A DNA stretch of 51,632 nt from RGDT01 sp964630925 (GTDB lineage Bacteria > Planctomycetota > Planctomycetia > Gemmatales > Gemmataceae). Location: assembly GCA_964630925.1 (NCBI GenBank), contig CAZVZK010000072.1:1-51632 (forward strand). Reading direction: 5' to 3'. This document shows, in pieces, positions 16,035 through 24,021 of this stretch (positions within the stretch are counted from its first letter, which is position 1; each line of letters begins with the position of its first letter). The position numbers were made by a program, and so were the translations under genes. Under the pieces are notes generated by a model, which had not been told where the DNA came from, did not search any database, and was given only the letters and a program-made list of their open reading frames with translations.

Positions 16035-16809
16035 CGACGGCTCCCCCGCCGGGGCCGTGGGCGACGTCGCCCGCTCGTTCGGCGTCGCCGTCCTCCGCCT
16101 CGAACGCCGGGCCGGATACTGCGTGGCCGGCAACGCCGGCGTGCGGGAGGCGCGGGGCGAGGTCGTCCAGCTCCTCAACGATGACACCGAGGTGTCGCCC
16201 CGATGGGCCGAGGCGGCGCTCGCCCGCTTCGCCGCCCCGGACGTGGTGGCCGTGACGCCCCTGGTCCTCAAGGGCAGGCCGGGCGACGTCCCCGTGGTGG
16301 ACAGCGCCGGCGACGGCTACTGGCGTGGCGGCGTCGCGTACAAGCGTGGTCACGGCGAGGCGCTGGGCGAACGCCACCTGACCGCCGGGCCGGTGTTCGG
16401 CGCCAGCGGGTCGGCGTCGTTCTACCGCCGCGAGGCGTACCTGCGGGCCGGCGGGCTGCCGGAGGCGTTCGGGGCGTACTTCGATGACGTGGACCTGTCG
16501 TTCCGCCTGAACCGTCTGGGCCGGGTGTGGTACGAGCCGGCGAGCGTCGTGCATCACCGCGTGTCGTCGTCCTACGGCAGGCCCTCCGGCGAGCTGCTGG
16601 CGATGCAGTCGCGCAACGAGGAGCTGGTCTGGCGGCGCAACCTGTCGCCCGCGGAGAAGTTGGCCTGGCTGCCGGCGCACGTCGCCGTCCTGCTGCTCAA
16701 GGCGGCCCGCCGGCTGCGCGAGGGGCAGCTCGGGCCGTTCCTGCGCGGGCGCCTCGCGGCGCTGGGCCTCACCCGCCTCACCGACGCCGTCCCCACCCCC
16801 TCGCGGTAG
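15916..16809 (+). CDS. Family 2 glycosyltransferase
   Basis: The 297-aa protein begins MSGTRLSVVIPSHSRPDL and has EVLTVDDGSPAGAVGD, CVAGNAGVREARGEVVQLLNDD (metal site), TPLVLKGRPGDVPVVDSAG, SGSASFYRREAYLRAGGLPE and the base motif YFDDVDLSFRLNRLGR. The first half is typical of family 2; the second half follows the NTP-transferase-like rhamnosyl and galactosyl enzymes. AGGAG about 8 nt before the ATG supports this start despite the 119-nt overlap with the upstream gene. The two enzymes probably act in one surface-polysaccharide or lipid-glycan pathway. After the stop comes a 550-nt gene-free block. Confidence 0.88.
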   Translation: MSGTRLSVVIPSHSRPDLLHACLSRVTSLAPPSTEVLTVDDGSPAGAVGDVARSFGVAVLRLERRAGYCVAGNAGVREARGEVVQLLNDDTEVSPRWAEAALARFAAPDVVAVTPLVLKGRPGDVPVVDSAGDGYWRGGVAYKRGHGEALGERHLTAGPVFGASGSASFYRREAYLRAGGLPEAFGAYFDDVDLSFRLNRLGRVWYEPASVVHHRVSSSYGRPSGELLAMQSRNEELVWRRNLSPAEKLAWLPAHVAVLLLKAARRLREGQLGPFLRGRLAALGLTRLTDAVPTPSR

Positions 16810-16896
16810 CCCGTCACCGTCGCGTTGGCGTCCGCCGTCCCGTACATCGATGTCAGCTTCGCCTGGGCCGCCTGGGGTTGTGGTCGGGCCATTGCG

Positions 16897-16933
16897 TTGC
16901 ATTGCACCCCCCAGGCACCCCCCTGCAATGCAA
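16897..16933. repeat. 10-bp inverted repeat around a C-rich loop
   Basis: TTGCATTGCA (16897-16906) is complementary to TGCAATGCAA (16924-16933), with a 17-nt C-rich spacer. It lies about 90 nt after the stop of the second glycosyltransferase and could end its transcript, although there is no T-run. Confidence 0.6.
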
Positions 16934-16967
16934 TTCCTGCCCTGAAGTCACCTGCCCACTCCGGAGA

Positions 16968-17004
16968 GTCACATGGCCACTTTCTGGTGAAGTGGCCGTG
17001 TGAC
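16968..17004. repeat. 15-bp hairpin within a degenerate repeat array
   Basis: GTCACATGGCCACTT (16968-16982) pairs with AAGTGGCCGTGTGAC (16990-17004) around TCTGGTG, with one G-U pair. Related direct copies occur at 16946-16960 (AGTCACCTGCCCACT) and 17051-17066 (AGTCACCTGGCCACCT). The repeat unit may bind a protein, or the block may be a decayed repetitive element. Confidence 0.7.
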
Positions 17005-17206
17005 TCGGCGCCGACTAACGCTCGTGTCACGGACCGTCGGCGAGTGCGCGAGTCACCTGGCCACCTCTGGCCACTTGCCCACTGTGCGCACCCCCGAGCG
17101 ATGGACAGGGAAGCGCGCCCACCTATACCCGACCCCGATGGCCCGACATCCCACAACCACGCCACACCGCGCTTTGAGCGGTGTCGGCTATTGTGGATCG
17201 GGCGAG

Positions 17207-17226
17207 CCGGTGGCGTCAGCCCCCGG
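17207..17226. repeat. GC-rich hairpin, planctomycete intergenic type
   Basis: CCGGTGGC (17207-17214) pairs with GCCCCCGG (17219-17226) around GTCA, with one mismatch. The motif GCCGGTGGCGTCAGCCCCCGG looks like a dispersed intergenic repeat I recall from planctomycete genomes; that link is from memory and untested. Confidence 0.5.
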
Positions 17227-17359
17227 AGTGAGGCACGCCGGCTGCTCCCTCCGGCGGGCTCCGCAGAGCCACCGTGTAAGAGAACAGGGGCTCCGGCACA
17301 CAAGCGAACCTGCCTTTCATCCCTGGCGTGCCTCCCGCTGATTACAGGCGAAACCGCGA

Positions 17360-18187
17360 TCAGCTCGCCGTCGCCCCGCCATCGAGGACCAGCTCCTCGC
17401 AGTTCACCCACCGGGCCGCGTCGGAGGCGAGGTAACAGACGGCCGCCGCGACGTCACTCGGCCTGCCGTAACCCATCGGGTGCATGGAGAGGAGCAAGGC
17501 GTCCGCCGTCGCCTCGTCGGGGGCGAGCCCCAGACCCACGTAATCGCGGATCACCTTCGCCCCCATGTCCGTCTTGACCAGCGCGGGGTGGACCGAGTTG
17601 ACCCGGACGCCGTACCCAAGCCGGGCCGACTCAATCCCGGCGGCCTTCGTGAGCAGGCGGACGGCTCCCTTGCTGGCGCCGTACGCCGACTGCCCGAGGA
17701 CGCCGACCAGGCCGGCGACCGAGGAGAGGTTGACCACCGAGCCACCGCGTCCGGCCCGGCCGCCGGGGCGCATGGCGCGCAGGCCGTGTTTGAGGCCGAG
17801 GAAGACGCCGACCACGTTGACCTCCAGCTCGCGGCGGAACGCCTCCACGGAGGTCTCTATCAGGAGCTGAGTCGTCTCGACGCCGGCGTTGTTAACCAGG
17901 ACGTCGAGGCCGCCGAATCGGTTGACGGCCTCGGAGATGGCCTCCTCCCAGTCCGCCTCCTGGGTGACGTCGTGGCGGGCGAAGGCGGCACCGTCGAGTG
18001 AGGCGGCCTTTTCTTGCCCTTGTTCTGCCAGGATATCCGTCAAGAGCACCCTCGCGCCCAACTGCGCCAGCGCCGCCGCGATCTCCGCCCCGAGGCCGCG
18101 TGCCGCCCCGGTCACCAGCGCGACCTTGCCGTCGAGGCGGAACTGCTTGCCATAGTCGAGGACGGCGTTTTGCTCGGAGCTGGTCAT
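17360..18187 (-). CDS. SDR-family oxidoreductase
   Basis: The 275-aa protein has the classical SDR set: VALVTGAARGLGAEIA (cofactor loop TGxxxGxG), the acidic DVTQEADW, DVLVNNAGVET, the catalytic Ser region SVVNLSSVAGLVG, YGASKGAVRLL (Tyr and Lys) and VNSVHPALVKTDMG. The C-terminus VNCEELVLDGGAT is typical of FabG-like dehydrogenases. Asp follows the second strand (LLTDI), suggesting NAD preference. The frame opens at a TTG at 18214, but the ATG at 18187 (MTSSEQN) is the more likely start. Neighbours are unrelated; substrate unknown. Confidence 0.85.
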   Translation of the reverse strand: MTSSEQNAVLDYGKQFRLDGKVALVTGAARGLGAEIAAALAQLGARVLLTDILAEQGQEKAASLDGAAFARHDVTQEADWEEAISEAVNRFGGLDVLVNNAGVETTQLLIETSVEAFRRELEVNVVGVFLGLKHGLRAMRPGGRAGRGGSVVNLSSVAGLVGVLGQSAYGASKGAVRLLTKAAGIESARLGYGVRVNSVHPALVKTDMGAKVIRDYVGLGLAPDEATADALLLSMHPMGYGRPSDVAAAVCYLASDAARWVNCEELVLDGGATAS

Positions 18188-18360
18188 TGCGGGGCTCGTG
18201 GGACGTTGTACCAAGTCGGCGAACTCGACATTACCCAGACCGCCAGGTGGGTATCACACAGGAGGCCTTGCCGGCTGTCAAGCACAACCCGCGACGATCA
18301 GTGACACCACCAGGTCGTTTAGCGACGGGATAATACAAGCCGCCGGTCCGGTGAGGTGGG

Positions 18361-18819
18361 CTACATGTCGGGGAAAGCCGACCTGCCCCCGCCGTCTTCT
18401 GCCACGTCCGGTTCGGCGTGTCGTGCGAGTCGTACCTTGGCGCCGAACAGCGCCGCCGCCAGTTTGGTGGCGAACGAGACGACGAATAACATGGCGACCC
18501 CGAGCGACAGGCCCGCCGCGAGAACGACGGCCAGGTCGATCACGGCGTACGCCCCCCAGACGACCCACGCCGGCCGCACCCCGAGCTCCCGCCGCCACCA
18601 GCCGGTCACCCACCACCCCGCGGCGAACATCAGCGGGATGCCCGCGACGATGCTGCAATACGGCGCGGCGGCCTGGATGTGATCGTTATAGTAGCTCGCG
18701 TCATGGCCCGGATCGATGACGTGGCCGTAGACGACCATGTACCCGATGCTGACAGCGACATTCGCCACCAGCACCAGCACCGTTACACCCACCAGCAACG
18801 CCACCCGCCCGAACGTCAT
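18361..18819 (-). CDS. Small four-helix membrane protein
   Basis: The 152-aa protein begins MTFGRVALLVGVTVLVLVAN. It has hydrophobic segments at about residues 5-30, 50-70, 83-103 and 105-125, and a charged C-terminal tail. I recognise no family. Its ATG overlaps the stop of the GNAT acetyltransferase gene by 4 nt (ATGA), so the two are translationally coupled. Confidence 0.65.
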   Translation of the reverse strand: MTFGRVALLVGVTVLVLVANVAVSIGYMVVYGHVIDPGHDASYYNDHIQAAAPYCSIVAGIPLMFAAGWWVTGWWRRELGVRPAWVVWGAYAVIDLAVVLAAGLSLGVAMLFVVSFATKLAAALFGAKVRLARHAEPDVAEDGGGRSAFPDM

Positions 18820-19289
18820 GCCACGCCCCCCGCCGTTGGCAAGTCCAGTTGCATGTACTCGTCGCCGCGAGAGTAACCCGTGTCGCCCGGCGGGATCGCG
18901 TGGCGGAACCCCAGTCGCTCGTACAACCGCAATGCGGCTTCGAGTTTCGAATCGCTCAGGAGAATGACCCGAGCGGCCCCGGCCCCGGCCGCGTGTCGGA
19001 TGACCGCCTCCGCCAGGGCCCGCCCGTAGCCCCGCCCTTGGTAGCGGGGCGTTACCGCCATCTTGCCCAGCTCGAACGTGTCCGGTCCGTGGCGGAGGGC
19101 GGCTGCCGTCCCGACCGGCGTGCCGTCCTCCAGCGCGAAGAAGATCGCGCCGCCGGTGTCGATGATCGTACCGGCCGGGTCGCGGAAGTACCGCTCGTCC
19201 TTCGGCTCGACGGCGAACCAGCGTTCGAGCCACTCGCGGTTGAGCGACTCGAAGTAGGCCCGGTACGGCGGCGAGTATGCGACGATCAT
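18816..19289 (-). CDS. GNAT-family N-acetyltransferase
   Basis: The 157-aa protein has the GNAT core: GGAIFFALEDGTPVGTAAAL (strands 2-3), FELGKMAVTPRYQGRGYGRAL (strand 4 and the acetyl-CoA loop Q/RxxGxG/A as QGRGYG), RVILLSDSKLEAALRLYERLGF (strand 5 and helix 4) and EYMQLDL. It transfers an acetyl group from acetyl-CoA to an unknown amine. The ATG at 19289 has a strong GGAGG 5-9 nt upstream; the longer frame to 19445 has no support. It is coupled to the membrane protein gene downstream. Confidence 0.88.
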   Translation of the reverse strand: MIVAYSPPYRAYFESLNREWLERWFAVEPKDERYFRDPAGTIIDTGGAIFFALEDGTPVGTAAALRHGPDTFELGKMAVTPRYQGRGYGRALAEAVIRHAAGAGAARVILLSDSKLEAALRLYERLGFRHAIPPGDTGYSRGDEYMQLDLPTAGGVA

Positions 19290-19356
19290 TGCCTCCCTCC
19301 CTTCGGGCCTTCCGCCTCGGGACGTACCGCTCACCTGCCGGGGCCGCGTAGGTGAG

Positions 19357-19830
19357 TTACGAACTCCCAGAACCGATGTCGCCGGCCGGGTCAGGTGCGC
19401 CTGGTCCGGCGTGCCTTTGGACCCACGCCAGGCGCGCGGCAACACGCGTGTTAGCAGCCGCGGCCACCTTGCCGCGCCGGAGACAGCCGACGAGCTGCGG
19501 CCCGTACCAGTCGGTGTCGTTGTCGATCGTCAGCCGCCGGATCGACCACCAACGGTCGAAGAACTCGACGCTCAACACGTCCGTCCCGAACACGGCCGCG
19601 AACCCCTCGTCGGTCACGGTAGTGTCGTAGTCGTGGAGGGACGCCAGGAACACCAACTTGACGTACTCGGTGTTGTCCTCGGCCGTCCAGTCCGTATTGC
19701 CGCCCTCGCGGTTGGCCAACACACGGGGTTCGAGGAGCAATTCGAGCAGCACAGCGTCATCCAGCCGGGCGGCGAGGGAGGCAGCCAGACCGGATAGGGC
19801 TTCGATCAGGTACAACGCCGTGAACCCCAT
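19357..19830 (-). CDS. Hypothetical protein
   Basis: The 157-aa protein is mostly helical at the N-terminus (MGFTALYLIEALSGLAASLA), then mixed, with WTAEDNTEYVKLVFLASLHD and FFDRWWSIRRLTIDNDTDWY. GGAGG precedes the ATG. I do not recognise a family. It lies between the GNAT gene and the pentapeptide-repeat gene on the same strand, 67 nt and 118 nt away, and codon use matches its neighbours. Confidence 0.55.
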   Translation of the reverse strand: MGFTALYLIEALSGLAASLAARLDDAVLLELLLEPRVLANREGGNTDWTAEDNTEYVKLVFLASLHDYDTTVTDEGFAAVFGTDVLSVEFFDRWWSIRRLTIDNDTDWYGPQLVGCLRRGKVAAAANTRVAARLAWVQRHAGPGAPDPAGDIGSGSS

Positions 19831-19948
19831 CCGCGCCTCCGCCGCCGAACGCCAAGTTCACCTGCCGCGGCGGCTGGCGCGGCAGTGACCTTTGGAAAGC
19901 CGAACTGCCGCCGCAGTCAGGTGCAACGACGGGCTCGGCCCGACCACC

Positions 19949-20314
19949 TCACCAGTCCGGTAGTTCACCCGCATCCAGCAGATGGCTATGGTAAAACGCC
20001 CCACCGAACCGCGCGCCCTCCAGCCGCGCCCCGCCGAACGTCGTCGCGCACAGCGCGGCATCCGTGAAGTCCGCCCCGGTCAGGTCGGCCCCGGCGAATT
20101 TGCAGGTCTTGACGTTGGCCCCCCTGAATTGGACTCCCCGGAGGCTGCCCCCCCGGAAGTTGGCCACCACGAACGACCGGGACAGATCGACCCCGTTCAG
20201 GCAGACCCCGCTGAGGTCGTTGGCCGGGTCAGCGTCGAGTTCGGACTCGGCGAAGTCCCGCTCCCCGCGCCGGTAGCGCTCCAGCAAGTCGCGGAAACTC
20301 GTCACGGCCACCAT
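19949..20314 (-). CDS. Pentapeptide-repeat protein
   Basis: In this 121-aa protein residues 34-107 are about fifteen pentapeptides of the A(D/N)Lxx type: LSGVCLNGVDLSRS, VANFRGGSLRGVQFRGANVK, CKFAGADLTGADFTDAAL, FGGARLEGARFGGAFY. These fold as a right-handed quadrilateral beta-helix. The first 30 residues are a charged helix (FRDLLERYRRGERDFAES). Some members bind DNA gyrase, but most have no known role and nothing here points to one. Confidence 0.85.
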   Translation of the reverse strand: MVAVTSFRDLLERYRRGERDFAESELDADPANDLSGVCLNGVDLSRSFVVANFRGGSLRGVQFRGANVKTCKFAGADLTGADFTDAALCATTFGGARLEGARFGGAFYHSHLLDAGELPDW

Positions 20315-20460
20315 CGGGATGCCCTCCTCCGCCGAACACGATCAGTGAATCGGCCCAGAAGTCCCGCGCCGCCGCCGTCGCTCATCGTCCCTCATCGCAC
20401 TTCGCAACTGAAATGCCGACCTGGCGCACCCCCGTCAGCACTCGGGCGTTGACGAGCCGG

Positions 20461-20522
20461 GCCTGTGGTTCCGGCCCCTTCTCCCACCCCACCCTTTGAA
20501 GCCCCAGGCCGGAACCACAGGC
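20461..20522. repeat. 16-bp perfect inverted repeat
   Basis: GCCTGTGGTTCCGGCC (20461-20476) is exactly complementary to GGCCGGAACCACAGGC (20507-20522), with a 30-nt spacer. It sits in the 359-nt gene-free stretch 20315-20673, between the start of the pentapeptide gene and the end of a cytochrome gene, about 150 nt past the cytochrome stop. It may be a terminator-like or REP-type element; the rest of the stretch shows nothing else I can name. Confidence 0.75.
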
Positions 20523-20673
20523 TGGCAGACAACACGCCACGTTGCAAGTAACTCCGGTAGTCGTCCCAGGCGTCCTAACCGTCCTACCTGCCGGCCCCCC
20601 CTCCACACGCCTCGCCGCCGCTTGCGGGTTCGCGCCCGCGCACGCCCTCCCGCACGCTGCACCCCACGCGCCT

Positions 20674-22221
20674 TCACTCCCCCTTCGGCAGCCGCAGCCC
20701 CGAGAGCAGCGCCTTGCTCCCCCGCGGGTCGAAGTCGTTCATCCGCCTCAGCGCGTCGGGGTACTCCGCCTCCAGCGTCCGCTTCCGGTCCGGCAGACGC
20801 AGCCGCAGCGCCTTCCCCAGACCCTCCAGCGCCGCCGCCGCCTTGTCGTCCTTCGGCATCCCCTTCGTCTTGATCAGCTCGTTGTGGATCACCTCGAACC
20901 CCCACGCCGCCTGCCGCGCCTGGTCGTGGTCCAGCAGCCGCCCCGTCTGCATCGTCGCCGGATACGCCGCCAGCAGCTCCCGCGCCTCCTTCGCCGTGAA
21001 CTTCGCCGGACGGTTCAGCCTGCCGGCCAGGCCCTCCGCGAAGGCAGCCAGGGCGCGCGCGGCCTTGGCCGCCGACTTGGCATTCCCGAACGGCTGCGCG
21101 TCGAACGCCGCGTTCACGGCCCCCAGCAGCTCCTCGAACCGCTTCGCCTCCGCCGCCCCGCCGTCCGGCAGCGCCTTGATCGCCAGACGCACCAGCTCGG
21201 CCGACCACGGACGCATCGGCACACGGCCGGGCTTGCCCTTCCCGTACCCACGCACCTGCCGCCACGAGGGCGACTTGAGGTCGTGGTGGCACGCCATGCA
21301 GTCGAAGTGCGCCAGGTCCAGCCCGGGGTTGTCCCTCCCGTCGGCGGCGATCAGGTTCATCGCGTCGCGCAGCGAGATGGCCGCGCCCACGAGGGTGAGC
21401 TGCGTCTCCTCCAGCTCGCCCTTGCGGAGGCCCAGCTCCGCGGCGACCGCCGGCTTCTTGTCCCGCAGGTTCTCCCAGTGCCGCGGCATCTCGTTGCTGA
21501 ACGTCGCCAGCTCGAAGCCCGGCATGATCGGGTGCCCCGCCGCGTACATCTCGTGCGTGACGAACTTGCCCTCGGCGGCGTTGCCGACATGGCAGGAGGA
21601 GCACAGCTCCGCCCGCAGGAGGGGGTCCCGCAGGTTCTTCTGGCCGTACTTCTCCCACTTCACCTCGGGGCTCAGGGGGCGGAACTTCACCGCGTTGATC
21701 TGCAGGCTGTGCGCCCCGATCCACTCGCTGTACGCACCGTGGCACGCCACACAGTTGACCCCCTCCTTGATGTCCCAGCCCACCGTCTCGCTGTCCTTGC
21801 GCACCTGCGGGTCCTCGAACCACACCGCGTGGCACACGAGGCACGCCTTCGCCTTCGTCACGTCGTACCCGAGGATGCGCGCCATCTGCTTGCCGCGGGC
21901 ACCCGTCAGGCCCTTGTAGGCGTCCGCGTGCTTGTCGGTCTTCTCCCACTCCACCGCCTCGTCGCAGCGGCACAGGAGGTCCTTGTCCTTGAGCCACTTC
22001 TTCGGCGGGCTGCCGCCGTGGCAGCCGGGGTTGGAGCAGGCCGACACCGGGTAATACAGCGGCGTGGCCGACGTGCCCCCCTTGGCCGCCGGGGCCTCCC
22101 CTTTCTTGTCCCCCTTCTTGCCGTCCTGCCGCGCGTCCGCCCCCGGCATGCCCCACAGGGCGAGGAGGGCGTAGGCGGTCAGCCCGGCGGCCCACAGCTT
22201 CCATCGCGCGATCTGCGGCAT
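20674..22221 (-). CDS. Multiheme c-type cytochrome, c554-like
   Basis: The 515-aa protein has an N-terminal membrane anchor or signal (about residues 8-29) and a Lys/Gly-rich linker. Heme sites are CSNPGCH (62-68, a CX4CH variant), CLVCH (127-131), CVACH (157-161), CSSCH (207-211) and CMACH (308-312). AAGHPIMPGFELATF and MPRHW between the fourth and fifth sites, and the HHDLKSPSWR after the fifth, match the sister cytochrome upstream. The C-terminal 200 residues are helical without heme motifs. It probably carries electrons on the outer face of the membrane; the CX4CH site may need a dedicated heme lyase or be unoccupied. It is 26 nt downstream of the sister gene. Confidence 0.88.
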   Translation of the reverse strand: MPQIARWKLWAAGLTAYALLALWGMPGADARQDGKKGDKKGEAPAAKGGTSATPLYYPVSACSNPGCHGGSPPKKWLKDKDLLCRCDEAVEWEKTDKHADAYKGLTGARGKQMARILGYDVTKAKACLVCHAVWFEDPQVRKDSETVGWDIKEGVNCVACHGAYSEWIGAHSLQINAVKFRPLSPEVKWEKYGQKNLRDPLLRAELCSSCHVGNAAEGKFVTHEMYAAGHPIMPGFELATFSNEMPRHWENLRDKKPAVAAELGLRKGELEETQLTLVGAAISLRDAMNLIAADGRDNPGLDLAHFDCMACHHDLKSPSWRQVRGYGKGKPGRVPMRPWSAELVRLAIKALPDGGAAEAKRFEELLGAVNAAFDAQPFGNAKSAAKAARALAAFAEGLAGRLNRPAKFTAKEARELLAAYPATMQTGRLLDHDQARQAAWGFEVIHNELIKTKGMPKDDKAAAALEGLGKALRLRLPDRKRTLEAEYPDALRRMNDFDPRGSKALLSGLRLPKGE

Positions 22222-22247
22222 GGCGTTCTTCCTGCCAAGGGTGCGGT

Positions 22248-23612
22248 CTAGCGGACACCACGGAGCAGCTTCAACACGTCGTCCGACCTGTACCCCGTCG
22301 GGGAGTCATACAGGGGCCGGGTGCCTTTCGGGAACGAGCCCCGCAGCGCCTCGCGCAGCCCCTTCAGCGGCAGATCCTTCCCCGGCGCGCCCATCTCGTT
22401 CAGGGCGTAGTTCATCGCCGCCAGCCCGAGGTACGCCTGCGTCCCGCCGTCCCACCCCTCCTGCACCGGGGCCTCGTTGCGGGCGATCCGCCCGACGATG
22501 GCCTGCGCCGTGTCCTTGTCGATCTTCGCCGACGCCTCCGCGTCCGACCACGCACCCGCCAGGGACGCCGCCTCCGACGCCAGCTTGCGGACACGCTCCC
22601 GGCTGGGCAGACGCTGCTGCATCTCCGTGTCGATGTCCAGCAGGATCCGGCGCAGCCGGGCGCCCGTCTTCCCCGGCGCCCTGTCCTGAAGGAGCGCCAG
22701 GTTGGATGTGTACCACGTCTGCCACGGGATCGCCCCCGAGCGGATCGTCTTGCCCTGCTTGCGGGCCGCCTCCGCACGATCCGCGGTCCGCCTCTGCCGC
22801 TCGCTCGGCGAGGTCAGGCCGTGGTGGCAGGAGGCGCAGTCGGCCTCGGCGAACTCCGGCCAGGGGGCGTCCTCACGCGAGGCACGCGACGCCAGCAATT
22901 CGAGCGACGCCTGCGCCGAGGCGGCCTGCCCCTGCAGCCAGTTCCGCGCCTCGCGCGCCGGGTCGGCCTTCCGCTCCTGCTCCTCCCGATACGTCCAGTG
23001 CCGCGGGTAGTTGGCGTAGTACGCGGCGTACTCGAACTTGAGACGCGGGTGGCCGGCGGCGATCAGGTCGTGGTTCACCTCGCGCGAGCCGTCCCCGACG
23101 TGGCACTTCATGCACGAGCGCACCCGCGTCTTCGGGTCACGCAGATCCACGAACCCGGGCGTCGAGCGGTCGAAGCCACGCTGGTAGTGGGTGGACTTCC
23201 AGTGTTCTGCCGGCCCGTGGCACTGCTCGCAGCCCGTGCCGTCGCCGTGCAGCGCCTGCGGCACATCCGCGCCGAGGCCGTGGCACAGCAGGCAAAGCTT
23301 GTTCTCGTGGGCGTTGCCGCCGCCCAGGTTCGCCTGGATGCGTTTGGAGTCGGCGTTGAACAGCGCCTGATAGGCGCGGGAGTGCGGATCGACGGCCGCC
23401 CAGGTGGAGTACTCGCTCCCCTGCGTGCCGAGGTCGCCGTTGGCGTGGTGGCACGCGGCGGAGGCGCAGGAGGCCACGCCGAGGGTGGCCGGCACAACCC
23501 GCGCGGCGGCGGGCAGGGTGGCGGGCGGCCCGTCGCCGTGCATGCGGGCCTGCCACAGGGCGAGGCCCAGGCCCAGCAGCACGGCGGCGGTGGGTACGAG
23601 CAGGCGGCGCAT
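22248..23612 (-). CDS. Multiheme c-type cytochrome, c554-like
   Basis: The 454-aa protein starts with a short anchor (LLVPTAAVLLGLGLALW). Heme sites: CASAACH (49-55, CX4CH), CLLCH (107-111), CEQCH (128-132), CMKCH (167-171) and CASCH (259-263). The block HDLIAAGHPRLKFEYAAYYA ending NYPRHW, and HHGLTSPSER after the last heme, mirror the 515-aa neighbour, so the two arose by duplication and diverged. It is the promoter-proximal gene of the pair and diverges from the BFD-like/PQQ operon at 23740. Substrate unknown; the family includes hydroxylamine- and nitrite-related cytochromes but nothing specific is seen here. Confidence 0.88.
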   Translation of the reverse strand: MRRLLVPTAAVLLGLGLALWQARMHGDGPPATLPAAARVVPATLGVASCASAACHHANGDLGTQGSEYSTWAAVDPHSRAYQALFNADSKRIQANLGGGNAHENKLCLLCHGLGADVPQALHGDGTGCEQCHGPAEHWKSTHYQRGFDRSTPGFVDLRDPKTRVRSCMKCHVGDGSREVNHDLIAAGHPRLKFEYAAYYANYPRHWTYREEQERKADPAREARNWLQGQAASAQASLELLASRASREDAPWPEFAEADCASCHHGLTSPSERQRRTADRAEAARKQGKTIRSGAIPWQTWYTSNLALLQDRAPGKTGARLRRILLDIDTEMQQRLPSRERVRKLASEAASLAGAWSDAEASAKIDKDTAQAIVGRIARNEAPVQEGWDGGTQAYLGLAAMNYALNEMGAPGKDLPLKGLREALRGSFPKGTRPLYDSPTGYRSDDVLKLLRGVR

Positions 23613-23739
23613 GGGTGCATCCTGGGGTGATCCTATCCCTCAACATATGCGGGCGCGGCGGGCAAGGCTCAAGGAGAAAAGTCCCCGGAACACCCCGCCG
23701 CCGATGGCGCGACCGGCGCCGCCTGCTAAGGTGGTACTC

Positions 23740-24021
23740 ATGGACCTCGACGCCGAAGTCTGCTACTGCTTCCACGTCACCCGCCGCAAGCTCCTCAGCT
23801 TCCTGCGCCATGACCGGCCCCGCGTCGCCAGCCAGATGTCCGCCTGCGCCGGCGCCGGCACCGGCTGTGGATGGTGCGTCCCATACCTGAAGCAAATGTT
23901 CGAGAAGAACGGCGGCCCCACCGACCTCGACGCCCTCCAGGCGGATGAGTACGCCAGGGGCCGCCAGCAGCACATCCAGTCCGGCAAGGGCACGCCCCCC
24001 GGCGCGGGGCAGAGCACATGA
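23740..24021 (+). CDS. BFD-like [2Fe-2S]-binding protein
   Basis: The 93-aa protein has the bacterioferritin-associated ferredoxin cysteine pattern: EVCYCFHVTRRKLL (Cys 8 and 10) and GTGCGWCVPYL (Cys 43 and 46), a CxC-x32-CxxC spacing. The extra Cys36 lies in the SACAGAG loop. The fold binds one [2Fe-2S] cluster and often serves iron or electron exchange. The C-terminal 35 residues are a charged tail. An AAGG-type site lies upstream of the ATG at 23740. Its stop overlaps the start of the PQQ-propeller gene by 4 nt. Confidence 0.8.
   Translation: MDLDAEVCYCFHVTRRKLLSFLRHDRPRVASQMSACAGAGTGCGWCVPYLKQMFEKNGGPTDLDALQADEYARGRQQHIQSGKGTPPGAGQST

Larger units (their letters stand above)
16810..17359. 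other. Gene-free block rich in hairpins and short repeats
   Basis: No open frame here resembles a protein. The block holds a 10-bp inverted repeat (16897-16933), a 15-bp hairpin (16968-17004), several copies of the motif AGTCACMTGSCCACT, and a GC-rich hairpin of planctomycete intergenic type (17207-17226). TAAGAGAACAG near 17278 also occurs in the arm of the element at 14636-14801. Confidence 0.6.

Noticed and set aside
16825..17577. Open frames of 250 and 113 aa over the hairpin block
   Set aside because: Composition is unlike the neighbouring genes, no start site or motif is seen, and the frames cross inverted repeats.
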